64,000 bases of DNA, taken from assembly GCA_014621425.1 (NCBI GenBank), contig JAANBB010000114.1, positions 37,321 to 101,320 of the forward strand, in the 5' to 3' direction. This document shows, piece after piece, positions 33,908 to 45,690 of this stretch. A program made the translations under genes and the position numbers. The stretch's first letter is position 1. Each line of letters starts with the position of its first letter. Under the pieces are notes generated by a model. The model saw nothing but the letters and a program-made list of their open reading frames with translations. It was not told the DNA's origin and did no database searches. This DNA comes from Cylindrodendrum hubeiense. Lineage: Eukaryota > Ascomycota > Sordariomycetes > Hypocreales > Nectriaceae.

Positions 33908-35205
33908 ATGAAGCCGATCAAAATCGACGGAAGGACGGGCGAGGGTGGCGGACAAGTCGTTCGAGTGGCTATTTGTCTAGCTGCCCTCACGACGCAGCCC
34001 GTTGTCATCACAAATGTCAGGGGCAACAGAGGTGGTCCCAAGGGTGGAGGTGAGCGACCTCTCTCATCCAACCAAGAACCAACAACTGACTCGCACCGCG
34101 ACTAGGACTCAAGAACCAGCATGTCACCTCCATCAAGTGGCTGGCTGAGGCCACAGATGCTGAAGTGGAAGGTCTCAGCATTGGGTCGGAGACCGTCTCA
34201 TTTTTCCCCAGGCGTGCTCCCTCAGAGTTGATGCAAAGAAACATAAACATCTCTGCGGATTCAGGGGCTGCGAGCACCCTTTTAATACTACAAGCCATCT
34301 TTCCCTTCCTGGTCTTTTCAGGCAACAGTAGTGGCGACCCAATCGAGCTTGAGCTCTCGGGAGGCACGAACGTGTCATTCAGCTTGACTTATGACTACCT
34401 AGATCAAGTCCTGCTGCCTGTCCTCGAAGAGCGGTTTGGAATCCAGGTTGAAAGAAGGCTGATCCATCGAGGCTGGAGCATCGGACCGAGCTCAAGAGGC
34501 TCATTCTGGTTGAAGATTTTTCCACTTCCCCTTGGTCAGCCTCTCAAGTTCAAGGCAGCAGTGCCGCGAACGAACGCGAGACCCTATGAAGTAACGAGCG
34601 TAGACGTCACCATGGTTGTGCCTGGAATTGTCCACGAGGAGCTCCAAAACGCCCTAGTCAAGGACCTCGACGTTCTCTTCCCGGGTGCCAACGTCAACTT
34701 CAAGCTGGTAGAAGACTCCCACTTCGAAACACGATGGTATATTCTGCTCGTGGCGCACTCGAAAGATGGGAGACGATGGGGCAAGGACTATCTAGGCTCG
34801 ATGCCGAAAAAGCCCAAGATGAGAGCCCCCTTCACGGGCCAGGTTTCGGACAGGCTGTGTCGAGGACTGTTCAAGGAGGTGGACCACGGTGGCGAGATCG
34901 ATGAGCACCTCCAGGACCAACTCATCTGCTTCCAAGCACTTTGTAGCGGCTATTCGTCGTTTCCTCGTGGCGATGGTCCCGATGACTCCTCGGGGGGCGT
35001 GATTATCGATGCTCTAGGCAACCTAGACGTTGGGGGTTCGAGGATGCGAAAGGAGAAGAATCACGTGCCTTTTGGCCACGGCTCGTTGCATACCCAGACA
35101 GCACGATGGGTAGTAAGTGAGCTACTGCCTGTGGTAGAGTGTTACAACAAAGGTCATCTCATCAAGGGAGCTGGGATAGTCATCAAAGATCCAGTCAGTC
35201 CTTGA
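33908..35205 (+). CDS. RNA 3'-terminal phosphate cyclase
   Basis: It converts a 3'-phosphate RNA end to a 2',3'-cyclic phosphate through a covalent enzyme-AMP intermediate. Exons 33908-34049 and 34106-35205 (56-bp intron, donor GTGAGC) give 413 residues. The N-terminus shows the family signature KIDGRTGEGGGQVVRVAICLAAL, then NVRGNRGGPKGGGLKNQHVT, where splicing restores the second glycine-rich turn. Middle motifs are IELELSGGTNVSFS, HRGWSIGPSSRGSFWLKI and GEIDEHLQDQL. The C-terminal GHGSLHTQTARWV holds the candidate nucleophilic His, which separates it from catalytically dead Rcl1-type relatives. The start at 33908 sits directly before the conserved motif, although the frame is open upstream. 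Confidence 0.93.
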
Positions 35206-35597
35206 ATCATGATCTACCTTGCCAGCCTACACGCTCCTGAGCCGCTGCTATCCGATTGTAAACAGAAAGATAGCCTAATGAGTAATGGCCTGAGGCCCAT
35301 TGTATGCCTTAATGCGGCCATGTGCAGTGATGTGGGCGGTCGTATAGATACGATAATGCGGCCAGGGTTCAGCTGGCTTCCAACCACCACTTCATCTTCG
35401 CTCTGTATACCCACACTAAACAACGTGTCAACACACGCCGACGAAAATTCCACTCGCATCTCGCATCAACATTTATTGAGGCCGACCAGTATGTATGCCT
35501 AAGTGGTATGGTGGTCCAATCCCTTTCAGTGTTTTGGTGGCTAACTGATTCAGAAAAATACATGTGGCATGACAGTGTTGCTGCCCAAGCTCACCGG
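35206..35597. other. short convergent intergenic region
   Basis: The 3' flanks of the RNA cyclase and dioxygenase genes. Nothing else is recognisable. Confidence 0.5.
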
Positions 35598-36793
35598 CTA
35601 CAACTTCGAAGTCGGAGGGACCTCACCGAACCGATACTGCGCCCATCCGAAACTTCCCTCGTGCAACGTCCAAGTCTGTTTCCCCCAGTCCTCGCCCGCT
35701 GCTCCCGCCGCAATGTACACTGGCATCAAATGATCCATGAAGGGATGTGCTTGATGGGCGTCGCCGCGCTTAGTGACTGCCGCCATCTTCTCCTCTCGCA
35801 GTGCGGGGTCAACCTCGACGGCCTCCTTCAGCGCGTTGTCGAAGCTCACTGTGTACGGCATCGGCTTGTTGTTTCCCTCATACATGTAGTGCATGTCGCG
35901 GAGATTGTGAACCGACATGCCGGCTCCGATGATGACAATACCTTGCTCTCGCAGTGAAGCGACGGCACGGCCCAAGGCGTAGTGAGCATGCGGGTCCTCG
36001 TTCTTGTATAGCGAGACCTGTACAAGAGGGACATCCAGAGGATTTGTCTCCGGGTTAAATGCTATGAGTTGGGTGAGCATTTATCTTAGAGTCGGACGTC
36101 AGGTGTGCCTACCAACGTGGAAGCCGGACCAGACACCGTGGTCAAGGCCGCGCTTAACTCCATATGACTCGATCCCGGCTTCTGATAGCATGACCATGAT
36201 TTCACCCGCAAGCTTGGGGTCTCCCTTGTTGGGATACTTCGCTTTATAGAAATGATCTGGGAAGCCATAGAAACTGAGGCTTGGTTAGCCTCTCATACAT
36301 GTTTGGCGGGGTAGAGGTTGAAAGCCATACTCATAAATCAGGTCCGTCTGCTCTTCCTTGTTGACATGGATGGTGCCCTCTTCGCCCATCCAATGGGCGG
36401 AAAATACAACAACGGCTTTCGGCTTGACCTGCTGGGTGATCTCCCTGCCGATCTGCTGGAGAACTGGGTACACGGGGTGCTTGGTTTGGTACTGAACATC
36501 AGGCTGTGGTGGGGCACTTGTTAGAAACGGCAATTCTCTCAACATCTCTACGCCAACCAATAACTCACCCCGCCATGGCTAAAGAAGTAAACAGGCGTTT
36601 TCGTCGTCTTTGACATCTTGGACGGCGAAGATGCACTGGCAGCATTGGCACTCTGCTGAGTCGAGGACCAATCTATGCCCACGCGCTGGAGGGTGGATGT
36701 AAAGGCCTTGAGGGGCGAAGCTCCGAGAAAGGCGAACATGGCCACGGCTAGAGACAAGCCGATAAGCGCGCGGAAAGATAGCACCTGGCTCAT
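35598..36793 (-). CDS. LigB/DODA-type extradiol ring-cleavage dioxygenase with C-terminal SKL
   Basis: It belongs to the class III extradiol dioxygenase / 4,5-DOPA dioxygenase-like family, which opens catecholic rings using a metal held by histidines. Four exons: 36793-36569, 36503-36331, 36273-36113 and 36061-35598, giving 340 residues. Joins restore SHGG-PDVQYQTKHPVY, LIY-DFYGFPDHFYKAKYP and GFHV-AFNPETN. Candidate metal ligands are H73 (FFSHGG), H112 (FSAHW) and H238 (SVHNLRD). Further motifs are the active-site GLDHGVWSGFH and HPFMDHLMPV. The first 60 residues are extra: a hydrophobic segment (about 8-30) and a Ser/Ala linker. A second Met at residue 60 (36616) would give a 281-residue, typical-length enzyme. 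The last residues are PPTSKL, a perfect type 1 peroxisomal signal. The substrate is unknown. Confidence 0.93.
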
Positions 36794-37928
36794 GATGGGC
36801 GATTGATATGCAGAATGACCCGCTCCTTTAGGGAATTGTTGCTGGTGATGGACTGGGCGAGGCGGCCAGTTTTGACGCCCATTATATCCGTATTTCCAGC
36901 CCCGGAAACTCCCATTGCGGAGCGCCCAAGCTGAACTTGGATGCCGCGCGGGAAGACTGTAATACAGTGGGGACGAGAATGGCTTTCAGCGAGATGACGC
37001 TGATTCAGCCCGCTATTAATTACCAGTAGAGCGATCAGAGCTGGCCATGCCCCGGCCCACAGCGGATAAGTCCCCGAGACGCCCCTGTCTCAGCGTCGAC
37101 TCCCGGGTCCTGGAGCGGATTGTGCTGGCTGGTTGGGCGATCATGAGTCGTAAACTGGAGGGAATATTTGTTTTAACATGATTGGTCTCGACATTATTAA
37201 GCATAGATCTCCAGGCCTGCCTAGCGGTCTGTTGTGCTGCCTGGAGATCTTGCCTAAACCATTGACCGGTCAGATTGCTCACAGCACCAATAAGAATGTA
37301 TCAAGATCAAACCCTCCAGGCACCAAGTCGAATAAACGTTTCGATTCAAGTGCTCGAGGACGCCTGTTTGTGTCTCAATTGAAGAGCTCTGACCACGACG
37401 CCATGGTGAACGTGTTTTGTCCCTTCACTCCCCAATCTCAAGTAGAAGCATGCAACTTCAGGGGTAGCACCCAGGTGCGACTCCAGATACTCACACAGAG
37501 AAATTCTGCGAGATCTAATATGATGTAAAAGCTTAGTAGAATCTGATAATAGAACGGCTATGAAGCAAAAGAAAAACACAAATCCATGAGTCCATGGGAT
37601 GTCGACAAGAAAGAGCCTTGAGTGACCACAAGAGTACGGGCCACGGAGAAACATTCCCCCCCAGCAGCGCTCCACACTAGAACTCTTGATTTGTTTGGTT
37701 GCTGTGCCAGGTAGTGTCAACTTCAGCAAATTTGGGCATGTGAGCTACCGCGAAACGAGCCTCATCCCAGCACCATCGACCTCAACGCTCCCTCCTCGCC
37801 GCCTCTCGCACCACCTCCCGCGAGCCTAATTCATCTCGGGGAAGCAGCAGCTTGGCTCGCCTACGCCCTCCCTACTTCCTCTCCCGAACGCCTTCCATCG
37901 GCCCTTCTCCAGCTTTCATCCTCCAGCC
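36794..37928. other. divergent intergenic region, no gene seen
   Basis: It separates the dioxygenase and nucleoporin genes. The last 200 bp before the nucleoporin start is CT-rich, as in many fungal leaders. Confidence 0.5.
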
Positions 37929-39251
37929 ATGGCACCTCTCATCCTTCACAACGTCCCTGACGACGAGTGCTACGTCGGCGACGATGGCGTCAAGCGACCA
38001 TACGCTATGTACTTTAACCAGTACGATCTAGCTGCCTACCCTTCTGGCCCCTCAAATGCTGACCTGGCTCCGCTCTCTAGACAAGATGCCCCCTCAGGGA
38101 GCGCTCGTTCGCGCCGCAGCGTCGCCGAGTCCGGTTCCTTTGGCAAATCAACCCGCCGATCACGGTCTCGACCCGGTACGCCCGCCCGTGGCCGTGAAAA
38201 CCCAACCCTCGCCGCTGCCGACAAGCTATTCGGCGACTGGGTCTCAAACCAAGTGGTACCAGCTGCCACCGTCCAGCGCAAGAGCAGCGGCATGCTTCAG
38301 GAGGATCCCGCTCCTCAGCGCACCGTCACCTCCTCCCCTGTCGAACTCATCCTGCGCGGCTACCGTTCTTCGACCCATCAGTACGCCGCCATCTCCCACT
38401 ACGAATCACTCGCCGGTAGCATCCTCGAAGACTACCCTCGCGAGCCCCCGGCATCCCAGCGCCGGTACAAGTCTGAACTGCGAGACCCGGCCTTTACGCG
38501 ACGCCGGACGCTGAATGCGGACGAGAGAGGCTTGGTCAATCGTGCGGATGGAGGAGAGCACTGGGTCAAGGTCACATTTGAGAGCTCAGAGGATGCTGAG
38601 GCTGCCATGTTTGCCAGCCCTCAGAGGATACTGGGTCATTTGGTGTACGCCGAGTCCTATCGCGGACTCCCACCGGCCAAGGACGAGCCCTGTCCTGATG
38701 TCGACGCCATGGTCAACGACCACCACCGGTCCAACAGCATACCTGGTGGCATCGGCGCATCCAAGCGCAAGAGCGTGACCGGCATGCCCACCTCCTTCAA
38801 CAGCCGCCTTCTCGACCTGTCGCCTCCCCACTCACAAACCTCCAGCCTGACGATGGACACGGGCACCATCGCCAACTCGCACACCTCCAGCGCCACCTTC
38901 ACCGAAACCATCCCCACGACGCTGAAACCCTCCACCTCAGGCATCGAGCCCCTCGAGATCCGCGAGGTGGACAGCGTTTACTGCCGCCGAATCCCCACCG
39001 CTCGCCGCGCAACCCTCCTCCCTGCCGAGCAGGCCCTGCTGCCTCAGCAGTCCGTCATGCAACGCTTTCTCAACGCCATCCCCTTTGTCAAGTGGTTCGG
39101 CGGCAGCATGATCGGCAACGAGGTGCCCCGTACCGAGACGGGCGAGTTTGACTGGAACCGCGCAAGCCTTTACTGGAAGCTCATTTGGTGGCTGGATGCC
39201 ACCTTTGGGCTGTTCGGAGGCGATGTGCTGAACATCGACAAGGATGACTAG
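37929..39251 (+). CDS. Nup35/Nup53-type nucleoporin
   Basis: It is a structural nuclear pore protein that links the inner ring to the pore membrane. It has 440 residues in one exon. A basic Ser/Arg-rich N-terminal region with RSRSRPGTPARGRE is followed by the Nup53-type RRM fold at about residues 136-250. That fold reads VELILRGYRSSTHQYAAISHYESLAGSILEDYP, then HWVKVTFESSEDAEAAMFASPQRILGHLVYAES. A long Ser/Thr-rich linker comes next. The C-terminus (about 385-435) has an amphipathic, Trp-rich segment (ASLYWKLIWWLDATFGLFGG) suited to membrane binding, as in Nup53 orthologues. FG dipeptides are few, as expected for this class. Confidence 0.88.
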   Translation: MAPLILHNVPDDECYVGDDGVKRPYAMYFNQYDLAAYPSGPSNADLAPLSRQDAPSGSARSRRSVAESGSFGKSTRRSRSRPGTPARGRENPTLAAADKLFGDWVSNQVVPAATVQRKSSGMLQEDPAPQRTVTSSPVELILRGYRSSTHQYAAISHYESLAGSILEDYPREPPASQRRYKSELRDPAFTRRRTLNADERGLVNRADGGEHWVKVTFESSEDAEAAMFASPQRILGHLVYAESYRGLPPAKDEPCPDVDAMVNDHHRSNSIPGGIGASKRKSVTGMPTSFNSRLLDLSPPHSQTSSLTMDTGTIANSHTSSATFTETIPTTLKPSTSGIEPLEIREVDSVYCRRIPTARRATLLPAEQALLPQQSVMQRFLNAIPFVKWFGGSMIGNEVPRTETGEFDWNRASLYWKLIWWLDATFGLFGGDVLNIDKDD

Positions 39252-39588
39252 AGTAACAGAGATATAAAAGGGGGATTCAGGAACATACAACCTCGAGGGC
39301 AGTTATACTGTACGAGATGAGAGATGAGCTTCAAAGAGTGGCCGCAGCATTTAAATCACGGCTCATGGCGTCAGGCGTGTCAATGGACGGTGGGGACTCA
39401 ATCTGCTTCGACTAGAAACGGGACATATAGGAACCGTTATAATGTTTGTACAACAACAGAGTACCTATGCAAATCTATTACCAGTGCAAGTCGTCCCACA
39501 CCGTGACCAGGATGCCTCCAACATGCCCACATTAACGCCGACAGATATAGTCCAGTTCAACTCAAACGCGCGCACGCAATACATCAAA
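39252..39588. other. short convergent intergenic region
   Basis: The 3' flanks of the nucleoporin and Ivy1-like genes. Nothing else is recognisable. Confidence 0.5.
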
Positions 39589-41070
39589 CTAACGTTTGGC
39601 ATCATCGATGCCCTCACCCCACGCTGCTGCTTCGGGGGAGCTCTCATCCGTAATGAACTCTGGTGACTTCGCCCCTGACCTCTCCGATCCAGGTGACATC
39701 CGACCTCGCAAATCCTCCTCGTGCATGTCTTCATCGTGTGCTTCATGGTGCGCTTCATGGTGCTCGTTCTCGTCCTTGACAAGTGTGTCTTCCTCTTCTC
39801 CGTCATCGACCTCGACCACGGGCATGAGTAAATCCGGGCGGTGCAGATCGTCACCCTCATCATTAGTGCTGCCAGGATCTACCGCGGCTGCAAGAGAATC
39901 GAAGGTAACGTCGGTGGGGATGCGACGGATCGGCTGCGGTGAAAAGGGTCGCGCGTTGCGAGGCTTGTTGAAGTCGGATGAGAAGACGCTGTCGCTGTCT
40001 CCGCTTCCACCGCTTGGTTTTGAGTCCGTAGCCAGAGCTGAGAGAGACTGATACCGCTCCGTATCGACGAGCAGGCTATCGCTCCTGGCGTGGCCTAGTC
40101 TGGATACTTCGGACCCCGAGTCGGGGAGGATACTCTTAGGGGGCAGAATAGAGAAGAGTGTAGCCGTGTCAGTGCTACCACCAGCACCGCCCATGTTTCC
40201 GTTGTCGTCCTCAGTCGCGAACAAGTCCTGTCCTTTCTCCAGCAGATCGTCGAGGCCACCACCAGTCCAACCCTTCCTCGCCAAGCTCTCGAATATGTCC
40301 ACCTCTGCCCGGACCAAGCTGCAGCTCGCATCGACAATCCTCCCACTGGTCTCTTGGCTCTCCCTCAGCAACGTTCGGGCATGGTCCGCGTGAAGCGTTG
40401 TCAAACCGTCAAGCTTAGTGGTCAGCTCGACCAAGTGCGCCCGGAAGCGCGCAACATCTCGCCTGCGCTGCTTGTGTAACTTCATACCCTCCTTCTCGAG
40501 GCGCTTGATTTCCTTGCTTTGCGCCCTGACCTTCTGCTTGTACGTTTCCTCCTCATCGTCAATAACACCCTGCCATTTATCGAGGTCGTGTAGGAGGGGC
40601 ACTTCGAAGGAACGGTAGACGGTTTCGGAGAGGATCTGCTGGTGGTTTGCGACAAGGTGGTGAACTCCCGAGGCGGACATGAGCATATCGGCGGTGCAAG
40701 AGCCCTTAGTCGTAAAGCTGGCCGTCATGTTGGTGGCGGCAGACGGACCGATAGGCTCGGCGCGGGCCTCCTTGAGTCGCGCGCATGCTTCGAGGGCAGA
40801 GCCAAATGTTGAGGCAGCAGTTGAGAGACTAGCTAGAGCAAGACGATAGGCCTTTGCTGAGGAGAGAAGATCTGAGTAGGCCTGTTGTGAGTGTCCTAGG
40901 TCGGCCTTGGAGAGGACGGCGTGGGCTGGTCGCGGCGGCGGCGGAAGCGGCAAACTGAACTGGGACAGAGGATTCGCTGTGGATGCGATGGAGTAGACGG
41001 GAGAGCCGGGGACAGGTGGTAGGTGGGACGGCGTCGGTGAGGCCGCCCGGGATTGTTCTGGAGAAGCCAT
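39589..41070 (-). CDS. Ivy1-like phospholipid-binding (BAR-type) protein
   Basis: Yeast Ivy1 binds phospholipids and the Rab Ypt7 at the vacuole, and has an inverse-BAR-type helical core. It has 493 residues in one exon. The start MASPEQSRA at 41070 is followed by a Pro-rich N-terminus. The helical core covers about residues 48-265: SKADLGHSQQAYSDLLSSAKAYR, LHDLDKWQGVIDDEEETYKQKV, then a long basic coiled coil KEIKRLEKEGMKLHKQRRRD. The tail is disordered and acidic, with DDGEEEDTLVKDENEHHEAH and a His/Glu-rich run. The frame stays open 56 codons upstream (to 41238) but that part reads as non-coding. The assignment is by helix pattern and text, and other BAR-like proteins remain possible. Confidence 0.75.
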   Translation of the reverse strand: MASPEQSRAASPTPSHLPPVPGSPVYSIASTANPLSQFSLPLPPPPRPAHAVLSKADLGHSQQAYSDLLSSAKAYRLALASLSTAASTFGSALEACARLKEARAEPIGPSAATNMTASFTTKGSCTADMLMSASGVHHLVANHQQILSETVYRSFEVPLLHDLDKWQGVIDDEEETYKQKVRAQSKEIKRLEKEGMKLHKQRRRDVARFRAHLVELTTKLDGLTTLHADHARTLLRESQETSGRIVDASCSLVRAEVDIFESLARKGWTGGGLDDLLEKGQDLFATEDDNGNMGGAGGSTDTATLFSILPPKSILPDSGSEVSRLGHARSDSLLVDTERYQSLSALATDSKPSGGSGDSDSVFSSDFNKPRNARPFSPQPIRRIPTDVTFDSLAAAVDPGSTNDEGDDLHRPDLLMPVVEVDDGEEEDTLVKDENEHHEAHHEAHDEDMHEEDLRGRMSPGSERSGAKSPEFITDESSPEAAAWGEGIDDAKR

Positions 41071-41824
41071 TGTTTGTTTATCTCGAGTTGGAGACCAGGG
41101 CCAGGGAGGGCATCCCAGGGTTTCGAACGGGATGGAAGAGGACTCGTTCAGCCAAGGCGATTCGGCACACAGGATAAAGACGGCGAGAAGGGCATATCGT
41201 GTCGGGAGACAATACACGTACGCTATCGCCCACGGCAAGCCAGCGGAGCAAGGGAGGAGGAGGAGTGAGCGGATAGAAAGAAGGCGAAGCGAAGCGGGAG
41301 GATCAAGATTAGTGCAACGGTAGTGCTCTGCAAGCCGATGCGTGCACTGTGCACGACGAACCGTTGGAGGAAACCGGGTGCTTTACTGGCCTAGCGATAA
41401 TTACAGAGGGCGGACCCACTGTAAAATACGCACCCCCCACTGAGCGTTAGGGGCGTTTAGTGGCCCAAGAGGCTCTTGAAATGCACGTCATCCCGCATAA
41501 GAAGTGCGCATTGCGCTCACTAAAATCCCGGCGACAGCTGCCTGCTGTTAGGGGAGGATCTGGCCTCTACCACATGTCCCACCGCATCACGAGGCACCGT
41601 GTAAGACTGGTGCCACGCGGCAGTCGCGGGTGCAGGTTATGATTGGTCTAGTGTCGGGCTCGCGGGTTGCAGTGTGACACGGAAGCATACAGTGCTTTTA
41701 AGAGATGAAAGTGTTTCTTTCATGTGAGTGAGAGCTCCTACGCCAGCTGTCTAAGCTCTAAGGCCAGGGCAGAGCTTGATGGAACCCAAAGGGGCCATAT
41801 ATAAGTAGACTCTTGCCTCATCAA
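41071..41824. other. intergenic, no gene seen
   Basis: The upstream region of the Ivy1-like gene and the 3' flank of the thioesterase gene. Only short unremarkable frames are present. Confidence 0.5.
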
Positions 41825-43429
<1,605 letters not shown>

Positions 43430-45016
43430 CTATGGTTGATGACTGGCTTCTTCCACATTGAATGGTGCCGAATACCCCTCTGGCACTCCCCAGTTACCCC
43501 TGCCCGTCTTTGTTGGTCCGCATCGCCATGAACATCCCCTGTGAATGAACGGCACCGCTGTCTCCCCTTCCGCCATGCTCAGCGGCGCCACCCGTACCTG
43601 GACGGGACCATCATGTGCCACGCGCTCGCAGGTCCTGATCTCCTGCCACTCCACCCACTCCACAGTTGGGACCACGATTAACTTGCTGCAGCGAGAGCAC
43701 TTCAAGCCGCCGGCCTCCTTTTGCCTGATCGCTCGCTCGAGGAGCTCACGGAGGTGGGAGAGGCCATCGGGGATATAGTATCCCATATCAGGGAGCTGGT
43801 CGCTGCGGTAGCAGGCTCGAAGGGCCGCCTCAAGAAGGCTTGGCACAGCGCTTCCACCCGATTGACTGCGACGCAATTCGGCCATGCCCTTTGACGGGGT
43901 CTGAGGGGGGTTGCCCTCGGCCGCACTCTCAACAGGGAGGACGAGAGAGGCTGGGCCAGAGGGAAGCCTAAAGTCTGAAAACACGCGTCCAATTGTGTTG
44001 GAGAGTTGTGTTGGAGAACGACCAAGTGACCTATTGACGAGATGTGGAATGGAAAGGTCCTCCGTGTCTTCGTATTGGTACAGGACGGTGTTAGATGATT
44101 GAGCTGAGCCCTCGCCTAGATCCTCGGTTTGCAGATCATACTCTGGCTGCCAGAAGGGATTGGGGTGAAGGACAAGGGTATGGAGACGGCTGTTTGCCTT
44201 CAGGAGTTCAAGTAGCTCAATGGGAAGGTGACGGAGCTTGTTTTGAGAGACGTTGAGCTCCTTGAGGTTGCGAAGCTTGGCAATTGCCGGAGGAAGCTCC
44301 CTCAGTTTGTTGCCTCGGAGGCTAAGGATGGTGAGGTAGGTGATGTCGAAGATGGCGCCAGGGACCCTTGTCAGTCGGTTCATGGCGAAGTATATCTTGA
44401 GCTCCGGGTCCTTTTGTTCGAAGGCGACATCTTTGGTAACAAGAGGAATGCATGAAAACTGCGAAAGAGGGCTGATCGTGTCGTTGGAAACCTCCTCCAG
44501 ACCCATTGACCAAAAATCAATGGTCTCTTCTCCCTGCTCGAGGCATGCCCGCACCTTGTCGCGCGCAGTCTGCTCAGCTTTTGAGATCCGACGCACAGCA
44601 GCGCGTTCTAGCTGTGGCAATCTTGGCTTGGTGGAAATTTCCAGATGATCCATCATATCATCGCTCTCATTGCCGTCGCTGCCGAGGTAAACACCACTGT
44701 CGACCTGTCGCGCCCATTGCCGTCGCTGCTTGGGGACTTGGATAGATTCACCAAATGTTGAGTCTGAAGATGTGGGATGCTGCTGAAACCACGATCCAAC
44801 ATATCGTTTCTTACGCCGACCCTCTACATAGTTGTCCAGAGCCGGGTCATCATCACTTGAGAAGATGGCCGGGTCACTGGAGTTGTATTTTAGGGGTGGC
44901 GCGTGGTTGGGGCCTTGCTGGCGGACGCGTTTCCGAGGATTGTTGCTAAAGCTCTGTGACTGTTCGTCCCAAGAGACGGGAGCCGGCATATGCGGCAAAG
45001 ACGGTTCTTCCGACAT
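43430..45016 (-). CDS. leucine-rich repeat protein of unknown function
   Basis: It has 528 residues in one exon from the Met at 45016; the frame is open far upstream (to 45382) but that part looks non-coding. The N-terminal 130 residues are disordered and charged, with a basic KRVRQQ-like patch suggesting nuclear location (inference). Leucine-rich repeats occupy about residues 205-290 (LKIYFAMNRLTRVPGAIFDI, LTILSLRGNKLRELPPAI, LKELNVSQNKLRHLPIELLELL). A linker follows, then a C-terminal region with paired cysteines (LKCSRCSKLI ... RTCERV ... HRGCSWRC). This may be a zinc ribbon, a combination I have not seen in a named family. It probably acts as a protein-interaction scaffold. Confidence 0.8.
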   Translation of the reverse strand: MSEEPSLPHMPAPVSWDEQSQSFSNNPRKRVRQQGPNHAPPLKYNSSDPAIFSSDDDPALDNYVEGRRKKRYVGSWFQQHPTSSDSTFGESIQVPKQRRQWARQVDSGVYLGSDGNESDDMMDHLEISTKPRLPQLERAAVRRISKAEQTARDKVRACLEQGEETIDFWSMGLEEVSNDTISPLSQFSCIPLVTKDVAFEQKDPELKIYFAMNRLTRVPGAIFDITYLTILSLRGNKLRELPPAIAKLRNLKELNVSQNKLRHLPIELLELLKANSRLHTLVLHPNPFWQPEYDLQTEDLGEGSAQSSNTVLYQYEDTEDLSIPHLVNRSLGRSPTQLSNTIGRVFSDFRLPSGPASLVLPVESAAEGNPPQTPSKGMAELRRSQSGGSAVPSLLEAALRACYRSDQLPDMGYYIPDGLSHLRELLERAIRQKEAGGLKCSRCSKLIVVPTVEWVEWQEIRTCERVAHDGPVQVRVAPLSMAEGETAVPFIHRGCSWRCGPTKTGRGNWGVPEGYSAPFNVEEASHQP

Positions 45017-45690
45017 GGTATAAATATAGCAAAGCACACGTTTTAACGGGTATTTGCAGTAGGCTGAAACAGAAGAGATGAATGGTTCAGAGATGGAAAA
45101 GTCGCAAGTGGCACGTCTCGGTCTTGTACGAGACGACGCGCTCGACGCCGAGGAAGACGGGGACGTAAATACCAGGGTTCGGCCCCACACACGCACCGAG
45201 AACGCCTCGCCCACGCTTGCCGATGCGCACGTGCCACATGAACCACGGAGCTGGAGCGACGTCCGAAGAACGGAGCGTGACCTTGTACTCATGTAACTGT
45301 CCATCGACGCGTATTCGTACATCAAGCTATCCATGGTTGGACCCTTGCCCGGAATCATCGGTGCCTGCTGGGATTGGTTCATGGGCGCCTAGTTGTTGCA
45401 GGTGGCTTCCTGTCCTGTTGGAAACAGGTTGACATCTGACAACATCAGGCATCAGTCCCGTGTGTGTACGGAGACCCAATAGCGCTTCCATGCACTGCCT
45501 CTAATCACGCTCATTCTTGTTGTTGTTTGATACAGGCCCAGGTCGTGTACACTGGAACCAAGTCGCACGTGGGAATTTCGATGGCTTGGTGTTGAAGGCA
45601 CTTGATGACCAGGGACCGTGGCTTGGTGATCCGTGTGTTACTGTCGTCACCACTGACAGACGTCAAAGGTTTACCGCACATACAATATTC
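45017..45690. other. intergenic, no gene seen
   Basis: It lies between the LRR gene start and the phosducin-like gene stop, on the same strand. The LRR-frame extension through 45382 has no motif and crosses low-quality coding sequence, so it is treated as leader. Confidence 0.45.

Noticed and set aside
41071..41238. 56-residue extension of the Ivy1-like protein
   Set aside because: It has no similarity to the family and an in-frame Met at 41070 fits better.
45017..45382. N-terminal extension of the LRR protein by 122 residues
   Set aside because: The extension is Ser/Arg-rich without structure, while the Met at 45016 begins text typical of a protein start; I kept it as leader.
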